Source: Halomonas sp.
GTDB taxonomy: Bacteria > Pseudomonadota > Gammaproteobacteria > Pseudomonadales > Halomonadaceae
Assembly: GCF_029263665.1 (NCBI RefSeq)
Contig: NZ_JAJUFQ010000008.1
Coordinates: forward strand, 62,001 to 126,000
DNA: 64,000 nucleotides
Direction: 5' to 3'
Shown: in pieces, positions 1 to 9,200 of the stretch
How the letters are laid out: each line of letters begins with the position of its first letter
Position numbering within the stretch: position 1 is the first letter of the stretch
The notes under the pieces: generated by a model
Seen by the model: the letters and a program-made list of their open reading frames with translations, nothing else
Databases searched by the model: none
What the model was told of the DNA's origin: nothing
Position numbers and translations under genes: made by a program

Positions 1-54
1 GACTTTCTGCGTAAGGTCCTGCCTGAAGCACCTGTGGAGTCCCCTTTATTTTAA
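1..54 (+). CDS. 3' end of an unidentified gene (partial)
   Basis: Frame 1 is open from the first base and stops at TAA 52-54, giving the C-terminal tail DFLRKVLPEAPVESPLF. Its stop lies 11 bases before the next start codon, so it probably shares an operon with the yqcC-like gene. In E. coli yqcC lies next to truC, so a pseudouridine synthase is one possibility, but 17 residues cannot show this. The tail could also be a chance open frame. Confidence 0.35.
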   Translation, partial: DFLRKVLPEAPVESPLF

Positions 55-65
55 GCGGAGGCATT

Positions 66-410
66 ATGTCCGACGAAGTCAACGTCCACGCCCAGCTTGC
101 CGGAGCGCTGCGGGATCTGGAAGCCACCATGAAAGCCACCGACCTGTGGCGCATGGATGAGCCGGCACCCGAGGCTTTCAACAGCCAACAGCCATTCTGT
201 ATTGACACCATGTCGCTGGCTCAGTGGTTGAGATTCGTGTTCATCGCTCGTCTCGAGGTGCTGATTGACAATGAATCTCAACTGCCTGCCAAGTGTGATG
301 TGGCGCCGGCGGTGGAGGCCTATCTTGTTCAGGAAGGCGTAAGAGCTGAAGACCGCCTGCTGATGAAGAAAGTCGTCGAGGATATCGATCGCATCATCAG
401 CGAAAGCTAA
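66..410 (+). CDS. yqcC: YqcC family protein (DUF446)
   Basis: A 114-residue protein matching the YqcC/DUF446 family in length and in its landmarks: an N-terminal helix with LRDLE, a DLWR..EPAPEAFNS stretch, the QPFCIDTMSLAQWLRFVFI segment (residues about 40-58) and a C-terminal acidic helix. The family is small, soluble and of unknown function. The start is set by a GGAGG ribosome site eight bases upstream (AAGCGGAGGCATTATG). It is followed after 9 bases by the cyclotransferase-like gene, so the two are probably co-transcribed. Identification is by pattern recognition, with the family quite distinctive. Confidence 0.85.
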   Translation: MSDEVNVHAQLAGALRDLEATMKATDLWRMDEPAPEAFNSQQPFCIDTMSLAQWLRFVFIARLEVLIDNESQLPAKCDVAPAVEAYLVQEGVRAEDRLLMKKVVEDIDRIISES

Positions 411-419
411 GGAGCTGGA

Positions 420-920
420 ATGTCCTGGTACTTTGCCTATGGCAGCAACATGAACGAAGCCAGGGTGTCTGCCCGTATCGGTGATACGCAACGTGTCCTG
501 GCAGGTGTGCTCAGGGATTACGGCCTGCGTTTCAACAAGGCCTCAAAGGTACCTGGTATTGCCCATGCCAATGTGGTCTCGGTGCAGGGGGAGTGTGTCG
601 AAGGAGCCCTGTTCGAACTGTCATACCCGCAGCAGATTCATGACATGGACCCATTCGAGGGCTATCCCCATGAATATGGTCGAGAGTTGTTGCCAATCCA
701 TACCTCAGAAGGTGTGATGGAAGCATGGGTGTATATCGGTGCCCAGAATCGCCTGGCAGAGATGCTCAAGCCTGCCCGGGAATATCTGGAGCACCTTCTG
801 GCTGGGCGTGATTTCCTCAGTCCCGACTATCATGCTGCATTGTCTCGAGTCGATGTTGTGGAAGGGTTGGATGATGTAACCCTGAAGCAACTGGGTCTAT
901 CTCGCCATAGTCCTCGCTGA
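420..920 (+). CDS. gamma-glutamylcyclotransferase-like (AIG2/GGCT fold) protein
   Basis: A 166-residue protein opening with WYFAYGSNMNEARVSAR, the YGSNM loop that marks the GGCT/AIG2 fold, followed by LRFNKAS and VEGALFELS segments (about residues 37-68) and a DPFEGYPHEYGR motif (about 77-88) that supplies the usual conserved acidic and tyrosine residues. Members cyclise gamma-glutamyl-amines or gamma-glutamyl amino acids to 5-oxoproline, but substrates vary and cannot be read from this sequence. The start follows an AAGGAGC ribosome site. It is the last gene before a strong hairpin terminator. Soluble, no signal peptide. Confidence 0.85.
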   Translation: MSWYFAYGSNMNEARVSARIGDTQRVLAGVLRDYGLRFNKASKVPGIAHANVVSVQGECVEGALFELSYPQQIHDMDPFEGYPHEYGRELLPIHTSEGVMEAWVYIGAQNRLAEMLKPAREYLEHLLAGRDFLSPDYHAALSRVDVVEGLDDVTLKQLGLSRHSPR

Positions 921-925
921 AATGC

Positions 926-994
926 CCGAGCGACAAGATCGCTCGGCTGAAAGCAATGAGCCCGCCTGGTTAGGCGGGCTCATTGCTTTCAGCC
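926..994. terminator. Bidirectional terminator hairpins between convergent genes
   Basis: A long perfect hairpin has arms 945-966 and 973-994 (22 bp) around the loop TGGTTA. A smaller 8-bp hairpin (926-933 with 939-946) overlaps its foot. It lies just after the stop at 920 and just before the convergent ompW-like stop at 1002, so it can serve both strands. There is no strong U-run on either side, so termination strength is inferred from stem length. Confidence 0.75.
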
Positions 995-1001
995 GTCAGG
1001 C

Positions 1002-1655
1002 TTAGAAACGGAATGAAACACCAGACATGATGACCCACGGATCTATGTCTACACTGCCAATGTCGTCGCCATTGAGGGAGACATCGCTATCGATGTCTGC
1101 ATAGGTAGCAGAGGCGTTGACAGCCCAATGCTCATCGATGACCAGGTCAAGGCCTACCTGGCCTGCAGCGCCCCAGGAATCATCCAGTTCGAGATCGGCA
1201 CCGTCGACGCTGATCTTCTCATCGGAGAAGGCGGTGTAATTCACGCCGATACCGACATAAGGCTGGATGCGGGACTGCATGCCACCCATAGGGTAGTACT
1301 GCAGGAACAGAGTGGGAGGTAGTTCACTGGTACTGGCATTGATGGAAGAGCCGTCAGCACCCTTCAAGTTGATATTGTGATCGAATTCCTGGGCTCCAAG
1401 AAGTTCGATGCCAAGCTTGTCAGTAAAGCGATATCCCAGAGTAAAGGCAAAGCCGCTGTCGGAATCGACGTCAGCGCTCAGGGAGCCACTGGCCAGATTG
1501 CCATTGTCGGACTCTGGCACCACTTTGGCGACCCCCATGCGAGTGTAGAAGTCACCCTGACCGTAAGATAGGTCGGTGGCTAAAACCTGGGTGCTGACAA
1601 GGGCCGGGCTGGCAAGGGCGGTGAGCAATAGTGATGATGCCAAGGGATGGCGCAT
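1002..1655 (-). CDS. ompW: OmpW family outer membrane protein (paralog 1)
   Basis: A 217-residue OmpW-family eight-strand beta barrel. The start at 1655 (MRHPLASS) is favoured over in-frame codons further up because GGAGG lies six bases before it. Residues 1-25 form a signal peptide, with cleavage likely after VLA. The mature part carries the family's GDFYTRMG, LGYRFTDKLGIELLG, QYYPMGG, IQPYVGIGVNYT and DDSWG segments, and it ends in the terminal phenylalanine signature FRF used for outer membrane insertion. OmpW proteins pass small hydrophobic compounds and are often induced by low oxygen. An FNR/ANR-type box lies upstream (1745-1758). It is the most divergent of three paralogs here. Confidence 0.9.
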   Translation of the reverse strand: MRHPLASSLLLTALASPALVSTQVLATDLSYGQGDFYTRMGVAKVVPESDNGNLASGSLSADVDSDSGFAFTLGYRFTDKLGIELLGAQEFDHNINLKGADGSSINASTSELPPTLFLQYYPMGGMQSRIQPYVGIGVNYTAFSDEKISVDGADLELDDSWGAAGQVGLDLVIDEHWAVNASATYADIDSDVSLNGDDIGSVDIDPWVIMSGVSFRF

Positions 1656-1744
1656 GAAAACCTCCATGAATAGATGACTGGTAGTTCCAGCGAGGGCGCT
1701 TCCTGCAAGAGGCCACAGTGTATTTATCATTACGCTGTGCTGAA

Positions 1745-1758
1745 TTGACACAGATCAA
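1745..1758 (-). promoter_or_regulatory. FNR/ANR-type box upstream of ompW paralog 1
   Basis: On the minus strand the bases read TTGATCTGTGTCAA, which fits the consensus TTGAT-N4-ATCAA at nine of ten positions. It lies about 90-103 bases before the ATG at 1655, a plausible activator position. E. coli ompW and the Pseudomonas relative oprG are known to respond to FNR/ANR, which supports the call. The transcription start is not known. Confidence 0.6.
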
Positions 1759-1854
1759 TGGATGGAGGCTTGTTACATCTTTTTTCCTTGACTTACCTCT
1801 TTGAAAATAGAGAGTTAGAGCGAATTTCTCCTCGTAGGAGGATGAGGAATAAAA

Positions 1855-1886
1855 AAACGGCGCCTGACCGAAGTCAGGCGCCGTTT
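1855..1886 (-). terminator. Rho-independent terminator of ompW paralog 2
   Basis: A perfect 14-bp stem (1855-1868 with 1873-1886, loop CGAA) is followed on the minus strand by a run of T. It lies 43 bases beyond the stop of the gene at 1929-2525. Confidence 0.88.
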
Positions 1887-1928
1887 CTAGAGTCAGTTCA
1901 AAAAATGAACTGATCAGATGTCTACCGA

Positions 1929-2525
1929 TTAGAAGCGGTAAGTGACACCAGCACCAACGCTTACCGGGTCAAGGTCCAGGTCGCCAGCGTTGTTGCCGTC
2001 GATCTTCATATCGGCATCGACATCAGCGTAACGAGCCCATGCGCCAACCAGAACGTTTTCAGTGACGCTCAGGTCAACACCGGCTTGAGCCGCCAGACCC
2101 CAAGAGTCATCAATGCTGGCATCAAAACCGCTATCCACGTCGAAGGTGGTGTAGTTGACACCGGCACCAACGTAGGGGTTAACGCGAGCGGTATGGCCAC
2201 CGAGCGGATAGTAGTTAACCATCAGGTTGATCGGGGTGCGTTCGAAGCCACCCAAGTTGCCCAGTTCATGCTTGGTAGTCTGGGAACCATTGAGTTCCAC
2301 ACCGATGTTGTCGTGGAACAGGTAACCAAGACCATAGGCGAAACCACCGTCATCATTGACGTCCATCTTCTCGCCATAGTCGGCGGCATTGCTGGAAGAT
2401 GAGTCACTCTTCTCGTAGCCGCCGCGGACGTAGATGTCGCCAGCCTGCCAAGCGAATGCGGACTGTGCGCCGAAAGCGGTGATGGCCAGCAGGGCAGCGG
2501 TTCCCATCAGACGTGAAGTTTTCAT
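1929..2525 (-). CDS. OmpW family outer membrane protein (paralog 2)
   Basis: A 198-residue OmpW-type barrel. The signal peptide is MKTSRLMGTAALLAITAFGA..SAFA, with cleavage before WQAGDIYVRGG. The mature sequence has LGYLFHDNIGVELNG, PINLMVNYYPLGGH, VNPYVGAGVNYT and DDSWGLAAQAGVDL, and ends with the FRF-type terminal signature (TYRF). It is clearly a close relative of paralog 3, sharing long runs such as YLFHDN, GVELNGSQT and LDPVSVGAG, so the two probably arose by duplication. GGAGA lies upstream of the ATG. It has its own terminator and a TATAAT-type promoter with a palindrome, so it is a single-gene unit. Confidence 0.9.
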   Translation of the reverse strand: MKTSRLMGTAALLAITAFGAQSAFAWQAGDIYVRGGYEKSDSSSSNAADYGEKMDVNDDGGFAYGLGYLFHDNIGVELNGSQTTKHELGNLGGFERTPINLMVNYYPLGGHTARVNPYVGAGVNYTTFDVDSGFDASIDDSWGLAAQAGVDLSVTENVLVGAWARYADVDADMKIDGNNAGDLDLDPVSVGAGVTYRF

Positions 2526-2590
2526 GGTCTGTCTCCTTTTATCTGAGAGGTCGCGTGACTGAAAAGAGCGATGACCTCAGGATGTTGCTG

Positions 2591-2611
2591 ATTATAGGAA
2601 ACAGTGTTTCC
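2591..2611 (-). promoter_or_regulatory. Promoter with operator-like palindrome, ompW paralog 2
   Basis: On the minus strand a perfect -10 box TATAAT (2591-2596) is preceded by a palindrome GGAAAC-N3-GTTTCC (2597-2611) that fills the spacer where a repressor or MerR/Xre-type regulator could bind. It lies 66-86 bases before the ATG. A matching, slightly weaker copy sits at the same distance before paralog 3. The rest of the gap 2612-2888 is AT-rich and shows no gene. Confidence 0.6.
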
Positions 2612-2888
2612 AAATGTCTTGTTAAAAAAAACTATCGTTTGAATGTTATGTTTTTAATTATACCTATCGGACTTTAGTCGTATTCGTGTGGTCGACAAGA
2701 GAAATTTTATATAAGTAGTTGGCATCTATGAAGATTTTTCGAAGCGGCAGGGTGCTCTGATCACAGGCGGTGCTGGCGTTGAGAAAGCGATTGTGCCTTC
2801 GGTGAGGAAAGATATTTCGCTGACATGGCTGAAACAGCGGGCAAATAGCCCGCTGCTTAGCAAGAAACGATAGGTTAGAAACAATAAG

Positions 2889-3488
2889 TTAGAAGCGATA
2901 GGTCAGGCCGGCACCAACCGACACCGGGTCAAGTTCCAGCTTGCCCTTGTGATAGCCATCGACCTTCAGATCTGCGTCAGCTTCGGTGTAACGAGCGTAA
3001 GCGCCCATCAGAATGTTATCAGTAAGGCTTAACTCCATTCCTGCTTGAACCGCAACTCCCCAAGTGTCGTCAACATTGCCCTTGAAACTGCTTTCCGTGC
3101 TGAAGTCGGAATAGTTGACGCCTAAGCCAAGATAGGGGTTGATGCGAGTATGAGCGATACCACCCAAAGGATAGTAATTGAGCATCAGATTGATGGGGGT
3201 GCGCTTGAAAACTCCAACATGGTTCATTTCATGCTTCATTGTCTGGCTGCCATTCAGTTCCACGCCAAAATTATCATGGAACAGGTAACCGGCAGCATAG
3301 CCAAATCCAGTGGCATTGGTGACGCCGAGTGTATAGGGATCGGCCTTGATACTGCTATGTTGAGAGTCCTGCTTCTCGAAACTGAGACGGGCATAGATGT
3401 CACCTGCCTGGTAGGCCAGGGCGGACTGAGCAGCAAAGGCAGAGGTAGCCAGTAGAGCAATGGATGCCATCAGGCGTGTAGTGTTCAT
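2889..3488 (-). CDS. OmpW family outer membrane protein (paralog 3)
   Basis: A 199-residue OmpW-type barrel starting at MNTTRLMASIALLA. This start, not the one six codons upstream, has GGAG seven bases before it. Signal cleavage is likely after SALA or so, before YQAGDIYARLSF. It shares YLFHDNFGVELNGSQT, TPINLMLNYYPLGG and LDPVSVGAGLTYRF with paralog 2 and ends in the aromatic outer-membrane signature. The loop regions differ most, so ligand preference may differ. No clear hairpin terminator was seen after its stop. Confidence 0.88.
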   Translation of the reverse strand: MNTTRLMASIALLATSAFAAQSALAYQAGDIYARLSFEKQDSQHSSIKADPYTLGVTNATGFGYAAGYLFHDNFGVELNGSQTMKHEMNHVGVFKRTPINLMLNYYPLGGIAHTRINPYLGLGVNYSDFSTESSFKGNVDDTWGVAVQAGMELSLTDNILMGAYARYTEADADLKVDGYHKGKLELDPVSVGAGLTYRF

Positions 3489-3884
3489 CAGATATCTCCA
3501 GATCATCTCGAAGGTGTGTCGCAGCGCGGGAGCCTTCGGATAGTTACGGCAATAGGGAACGCTGTTTCCTAAACGTTTGTAACGGTATTTTATCGAAAAA
3601 TCTGTGATTTCTAGGGATATTCTGTGATGAAAGCTAGTAATGGCACAGTTTGTAATTAAAAGTGTGCAAATGTGTGCATGAAGGTGTGTGACTTGCCTGA
3701 GAGCTACTTTGTTTGATGGATAAAGCTGAAGATACTGGCGTGGCTTTAGTGCACGTGTGCTATTCGAGGGCAGCCCTTAGAAGTCGCTGGATTTGCAGAA
3801 ATCGTCTTCACTATGAGTAACGCCCGGCAGGGCATTGCATGGGCTCTGTGAAAGCAGATGTCTGGAGCCTGACAGGAGCGAGGG
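3489..3884. other. Intergenic region with ompW paralog 3 promoter
   Basis: This 396-base gap holds the regulatory region of ompW paralog 3. At 3556-3569 the palindrome GGAAC-N3-GTTTCC sits 68-81 bases before the start, matching the one before paralog 2, with a TATTGC-like -10 beside it. The remainder is AT-rich up to about 3770. An open frame at 3839-4237 is a shadow of the gene at 3885. No RNA gene was recognised. Confidence 0.5.
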
Positions 3885-4199
3885 ATGATACGACGAAGAA
3901 AGGAGCAGCTGATTGGCCTGAGCCCGTTGCCAGTGGTCTGGGCTGCGGTGATGCTGGGAATATCAGTGCTACTGGCGATATGGCTGTTGTTGCAGCCATG
4001 GTTGATCAGTGGTCTGCCGCTGATTCTGCGTCTGCCATTGATCATTCTGGGGCTATGGGCGGTAGGTGGGGGATTGGCACTTCCACTGCACTACAGCGGT
4101 GTTCCGGGGTGGTGGCTTATGGCTGGTCAGCTTCCTTGGTATCCCGTCGTGCTCGCTCTGTTTACCCTGATGCTGCTCATGCGTTCCTGGATGATGTAA
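3885..4199 (+). CDS. Small integral membrane protein, unknown
   Basis: A 104-residue hydrophobic protein with a basic N-terminus (MIRRRKEQL) and three or four membrane segments (about residues 15-37, 44-65, 77-100). An AGGAGCGAGGG ribosome site lies directly before the ATG, which supports translation. It is convergent with putP and separated from it by a shared terminator. I do not recognise the family, and nothing in the sequence shows a function. Confidence 0.65.
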   Translation: MIRRRKEQLIGLSPLPVVWAAVMLGISVLLAIWLLLQPWLISGLPLILRLPLIILGLWAVGGGLALPLHYSGVPGWWLMAGQLPWYPVVLALFTLMLLMRSWMM

Positions 4200-4215
4200 A
4201 CCTGATCTACAGACT

Positions 4216-4250
4216 AGGACGCCTGCCACTAAGGTAGTGGCAGGCGTCCT
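4216..4250. terminator. Bidirectional terminator between membrane protein and putP
   Basis: Arms 4216-4231 and 4235-4250 form a near-perfect 15-16-bp stem (AGGACGCCTGCCACT) with a 3-5-base loop. It lies between two convergent stops at 4199 and 4268. Confidence 0.8.
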
Positions 4251-4267
4251 TCATGCTAGGTCAATGG

Positions 4268-5755
4268 TTATGATATCGGGCGGAACTCGGTATCGGTGGC
4301 AGTGGCCTTGCTCACCAACACGATAGCGATCCAGGACAGAATGAATCCCGGTACGATTTCATAGATGCCCGGCAGACCGAAGAAGTTGGAGTTCCAACCA
4401 AGAGCGATCCAGATCATGACGGTGGCTGCACCGGTCACTAGACCCGCCAGAGCGCCGGTACCCGACATTCTGTTCCATGTCAGGGACAGAATGATAAGCG
4501 GGCCGAATGCTGCTCCAAACCCAGCCCAGGCATTGGACACCAGTCCCAACACTTGGCTGTTGGGATCGCCGGCGATGATCGCGGCAATGATACCAACAGC
4601 GAGAACACAGATGCGCCCAACCAGAACTAGCGTCTTGTCATCTGCCTTCTTGTTGAGGAACAAGCGGTAGAAGTCTTCGGTCAGCGATGAAGATGCCACA
4701 AGAAGCTGGCTCGAGATCGTCGACATGACGGCGGCCAGCAATGCGGCATACAGGAAACCGGTAACCAGAGGGTGGAACAGCAGATTGGAAAGGACAATGA
4801 ACAGGGTTTCTGCATCATCCAGGACCAGGCCATTGCGCTCAACGTAAGCTCGCCCGAAGACACCAAGAGCTACTGCACCAGCGAGTGAAATCGCCATCCA
4901 GCCCATGCCGATATTGCGGGCGGTGGGAACGTCCTTGACTGAGCGAATGGCCATGAAGCGCACGATGATGTGCGGCTGACCAAAGTAGCCCAACCCCCAT
5001 GCCACGGTTGAAATGAAGCCAATCAATGTCAGTCCCTGGAAGAGAGACAGGAAATTGGGATCAACTGTAGCGAGTGTCTCCGAGGCTTGAGTGAAACCAC
5101 CGCCGCCTTCTCCAAACAACACCACTGCAGGCATGATCACCAGTGCCAGCATCATGATGCAGCCTTGTACGAAGTCGGTAAGCGATACTGCGAGGAAACC
5201 GCCCATGACGGTATAGGCAAGAACGATGGCCAGAGTCAGCCAGACACCTACGGAGTAGTCGCTGAAACCACCAAAGTTGATCAGTTCACCAAAGGCGCTA
5301 TGGAAAAGCTTGCCGCCGGCAACCAGGCCAGAGGCCGTGTAGACAGCGAAGAACAGCACAATGATGATGGCGGAAACTGTGCGTAATGCCGTAGCCCGAG
5401 TCGGAAAACGGTTGGCCAGAAATTGTGGCACTGTCAGGGCGTTGTCGTAACGTTCTGTCTGCTCTCGCAGGCGCGGTGCCACGACAATCCAGTTGATGAA
5501 GGCGCCGATAAAAAGGCCAATTCCTATCCATGCTTCTACCAGGCCCGATAGATAGAGCGCCCCAGGAAGGCCCAGAAGCAGCCAGCCTGACATGTCCGAT
5601 GCGCCAGCGGAGAGTGCGGCGACGGCGGGGGGGAGTTGTCGCCCGCCAAGCATGTATTCCTCGGAGTTCGAGGTAGAACGCTTGGCCGAGTAGACGCCAA
5701 TCCCAATCATTAATGCGAAATAGGTTATCAGGCTAATCCAGACTCCAATTGCCAT
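4268..5755 (-). CDS. putP: Sodium/proline symporter PutP
   Basis: A 495-residue member of the sodium:solute symporter family, matching PutP in length and in landmarks: MIGIGVYSAKRS near the start, GGRQLPPAVAALSAGASDMSGW (about residues 37-58, the Na+/proline site region), GLPGALYLSG, and ENQTERYDNALTVPQFLANRF-like sequence (here REQTERYDNALTVPQF). About 13 membrane helices are visible. It imports proline with Na+, either as carbon source or as compatible solute. It sits downstream of putA on the same strand, separated by 450 bases and a terminator, so it is likely transcribed from its own promoter. Confidence 0.95.
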   Translation of the reverse strand: MAIGVWISLITYFALMIGIGVYSAKRSTSNSEEYMLGGRQLPPAVAALSAGASDMSGWLLLGLPGALYLSGLVEAWIGIGLFIGAFINWIVVAPRLREQTERYDNALTVPQFLANRFPTRATALRTVSAIIIVLFFAVYTASGLVAGGKLFHSAFGELINFGGFSDYSVGVWLTLAIVLAYTVMGGFLAVSLTDFVQGCIMMLALVIMPAVVLFGEGGGGFTQASETLATVDPNFLSLFQGLTLIGFISTVAWGLGYFGQPHIIVRFMAIRSVKDVPTARNIGMGWMAISLAGAVALGVFGRAYVERNGLVLDDAETLFIVLSNLLFHPLVTGFLYAALLAAVMSTISSQLLVASSSLTEDFYRLFLNKKADDKTLVLVGRICVLAVGIIAAIIAGDPNSQVLGLVSNAWAGFGAAFGPLIILSLTWNRMSGTGALAGLVTGAATVMIWIALGWNSNFFGLPGIYEIVPGFILSWIAIVLVSKATATDTEFRPIS

Positions 5756-6208
5756 GTAGATACCCCTTGCTTGTAGGTTGAGTTGTTGTCAGATTTCGCA
5801 TGGTTTCTTGCATGCGCCATATGAGGTGAAGAAACATGTGGTGCAATCAAGAAAGCCCTGTGAATCCTACTATATTTTCGGGGAAGGCCCCGTTAATGGC
5901 AGCTATATCCCTATAGAGCGATGGTGAGTATTTTTACCTTTTCAGTGTAGCAAAGGTACCGTCTTTCCCCGCTTTCACTCACCATGAAAGCAGTATTGTT
6001 TCATGAAAACCTTCATCGTCATGGCGATTGGTAACCCTTTTATCATAGTGCGAGGGTTGGGCATGACGCCATGATGATGAGAGGCTCCATGCTGGTTTTT
6101 CTCGAACTTTATTGAGTGTCAGCTTTCGGAGTGCTTTCGAGAAAGTACTCTGGTCTTGTAAAAGGAAATCGGTGCTGACTTTGTAGGGTCGGCACCGATT
6201 CACCAGGG
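5756..6208 (-). other. putA-putP intergenic region with putA terminator
   Basis: The gap holds the putP promoter region (5756-6000, AT-rich) and, close to putA, a hairpin with arms 6167-6179 and 6188-6200 (13 bp with one wobble pair) followed on the minus strand by a T-rich stretch. This is a likely putA terminator. An open frame at 5979-6203 has no recognisable product. Confidence 0.6.
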
Positions 6209-9200
6209 TTACTCGTCGTCCAGAGCCAGCAGAGAGGCATTGCCACCTAGTGCTGCAGTGTTGATCGTCACCGTTTTCTCGGTGGCGAAACGTAGCAGAT
6301 AGTGAGGGCCGCCTGCCTTCGGGCCAGTGCCGGATAGTCCCTGTCCCCCAAAAGGCTGAACACCGACGACGGCGCCGATGATATTGCGGTTGACATAGAT
6401 ATTGCCAACTCGCATTTTCCGCGCTATTTCAGCGGCAAAGGACTCATTGCGGCTATGCACACCAAAGGTCAGGCCGTAACCCCGACCATTGATGGAGTCG
6501 ATGACCTGGTCGAGTTCCTTGCTCTTCCAGCGCACCACATGAAGCACCGGACCAAACTGTTCGCGCTCCAGGGCATCGATGCTGTCGATGCGAAAGGCGG
6601 CAGGTGCGACGAAAGTGCCATTGGCTGTTTCGTGCGGGTCCAGGGGTGTTTCGCTGATCAGGCGGCCTTCTCCCTTGAGGCGCTCGATGTGTGCCAGTAA
6701 GCCTTGGCGGGCTTCTTCATCAATGACGGGGCCTACGTCAGTGCCAAGGTCGCGAGGATCACCTACGCGCAGCTCCGCCATGGCTCCATCGAGGATTTCA
6801 AGGACACGGTCGGCTACGTCGTCCTGAATGTAGAGAACGCGCAAGGCGGAACAGCGTTGGCCGGCACTCTGGAACGCTGACTGGATGACGTCCGCCACGA
6901 CCTGCTCGGGCAGAGCTGTGGAGTCGACAATCATGGCATTCATGCCGCCTGTTTCGGCAACCAGGGTGGGCAGAGCTGCATTCTCTCTGGCTGCCAGGGC
7001 ACGGTTGATGATCTGGGCTGTGTCAGTGCCTCCAGTGAAGACCACGCCGGTAACACGAGGATCGCTGGTCAGGACACTACCCACTGTGGGGCCGTCGCCA
7101 GGCAGGAGCTGCACCACCTCGCGGGGCATGCCAGCTTCGTACATCAACTCCACGACCCGGTGGGCGACGATGGAGGTCTGTTCGGCCGGTTTGGCCAGTA
7201 CAGTATTGCCTGCCACTGCGGTGGCGACCACTTGGCCGCAGAAAATGGCGACCGGGAAGTTCCATGGGCTGATCGCTGCAAAAACACCTTTGCCACCCAT
7301 GATCAGACGGTTGGATTCGCCGGTCGGGCCAGGTAGGTCCGTTGGAGTGGCGAACACTTCTTCGGCGCGAGTGGCATAGTAACGGCAGAAATCCACTGCT
7401 TCACGAATCTCATCGACGCCATCGGTCAGCAGCTTGCCGCCTTCGCGAGAGCAAAGCGCCATCAACTCGGCCAGGTTGGCTTCCATCAGATCGGCAAAGC
7501 GGCGCAGGATATCGGCACGTTGGCTGACCGGAGTCTCTTCCCAGGCAGGGAAGGCCTTCCAGGCAGCATCGACCGCCTGCTCAGCCTGGGATTTGCTGGT
7601 CCACAGAACGCTACCCACTTTCTGACGGCGATCATAGGGGCTGGTCACTTCATGCACCAGGCTGGGGTCCGTTGCCACGGAGAAAGCCAGCAGGGGGCGT
7701 GCCTCGTACTGGGTGTCCATGTGCTTGGCCATCTCATCCATCAGCGGCTGATACTGACTGCGGATATTGAGATTGATGCCGCGGGAATTGAGACGCTTCT
7801 CACCGTAGATGTCACGCGGTAACGGAATGCGGTTGTTGGCCAGAGAAGGATACTTGCTCAGTGTCTCGATGGGATGCACGCACAGGGACTCCACCGGAAC
7901 CTTGGGATCGACCAACTGGTGCACGAAGGAAGAGTTGGCACCATTTTCCAGCAAGCGGCGAACCAGGTAGGGAAGCAGGTCCTTGTGGGCACCAACCGGC
8001 GCATAGATACGGCAGTAGGTCCCCTGGGGAGCGCGTTTCAATGCGGCATCGTAGAGCGCTTCCCCCATACCGTGCAGACGCTGGAATTCAAATGCCCGCT
8101 GACTGTTGCCAGCCTGCTCGAGAATGGCCGAGATGGTGTGGGCATTATGAGTGGCGAACTGCGGGAAAATCCGCCCCTTGGTGTTGTCCGACAGCAGGAA
8201 GCGGGCGCAGGACAAGTAGGCAACATCGGTGGCTGCCTTGCGGGTGAACACCGGGTAACCGTCGACACCATGTGTCTGCGATTCCTTGATTTCGGTGTCC
8301 CAGTAGGCGCCCTTGACCAGACGCAGGGGGATTTCGTCGCCTTGCTGGTCAGCCAAGCGGTTGAGGTAATGCAATACCGGAAGAGCGCGCTTGGAGTAAG
8401 CCTGAACGACCAGGCCAAAACGTCCCCAGCCCTTGCAGGTGGCACTTTCGTAAACGGCGCGGAATACCTCGAGGGACAGCTCCAGGCGATCGACTTCCTC
8501 GGCATCGATCGTCACGGCCACATCATTGTCACGGGCTAGCTGTGCCAGCTTGCGCACACTGTCGACCAGTTCTTCGAGCACTTGCTCGCGACGACCGAAC
8601 TCGTAACGCGGGTGCAGGGCAGAGAGCTTGATCGAGATGGAGGGTGCAGGTGTGCTGGCGCTGAGCTTGCGGCTGGTTTTGCCGACTTGTTCGATAGCAC
8701 GGGCATAGTCGTCGAAGTAGCGCTGTGCATCCTTGCGTGTACGAGCTGCCTCACCGAGCATGTCGTAGGAATAGGTGTAACCTTTATCGAACAGAGGCTG
8801 GGAACGCTTGAGCGCTTCCTTGATGTCACGACCAAGCACGAACTGCTTGCCCATGACTTTCATGGCCTCGACCATGGCGCGGCGAATGACTGGCTCGCCC
8901 ATGCGGTTGACCATCTTGTTGATGAAGCTGGAGGGCTTGCCATCATCACGAGGCTTGTCCAGCGTGACCACGCGGCCTGTCATCAGCAGGCCCCAGGTAG
9001 ACGCATTGACCAGCCACGACTCGCTCTTGCCCATATGGGCCTTCCAATCGGCCGGGCCAAGGCGATCCTCGATCAGCGCATCGGCAGTCTCCTTGTCCGG
9101 GATGCGCAGCATGGCTTCGGCCAGACACATCAGCATCAGGCCTTCATGGGTGTCCAGGCTGTATTGCTGGAGCAGCTCATCAATCGTATCGACGGCGGTA

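Noticed and set aside
3839..4237. Alternative 132-codon plus frame overlapping the small membrane protein
   Set aside because: The competing frame at 3885 has a strong ribosome site and continuous membrane segments; this one has neither.
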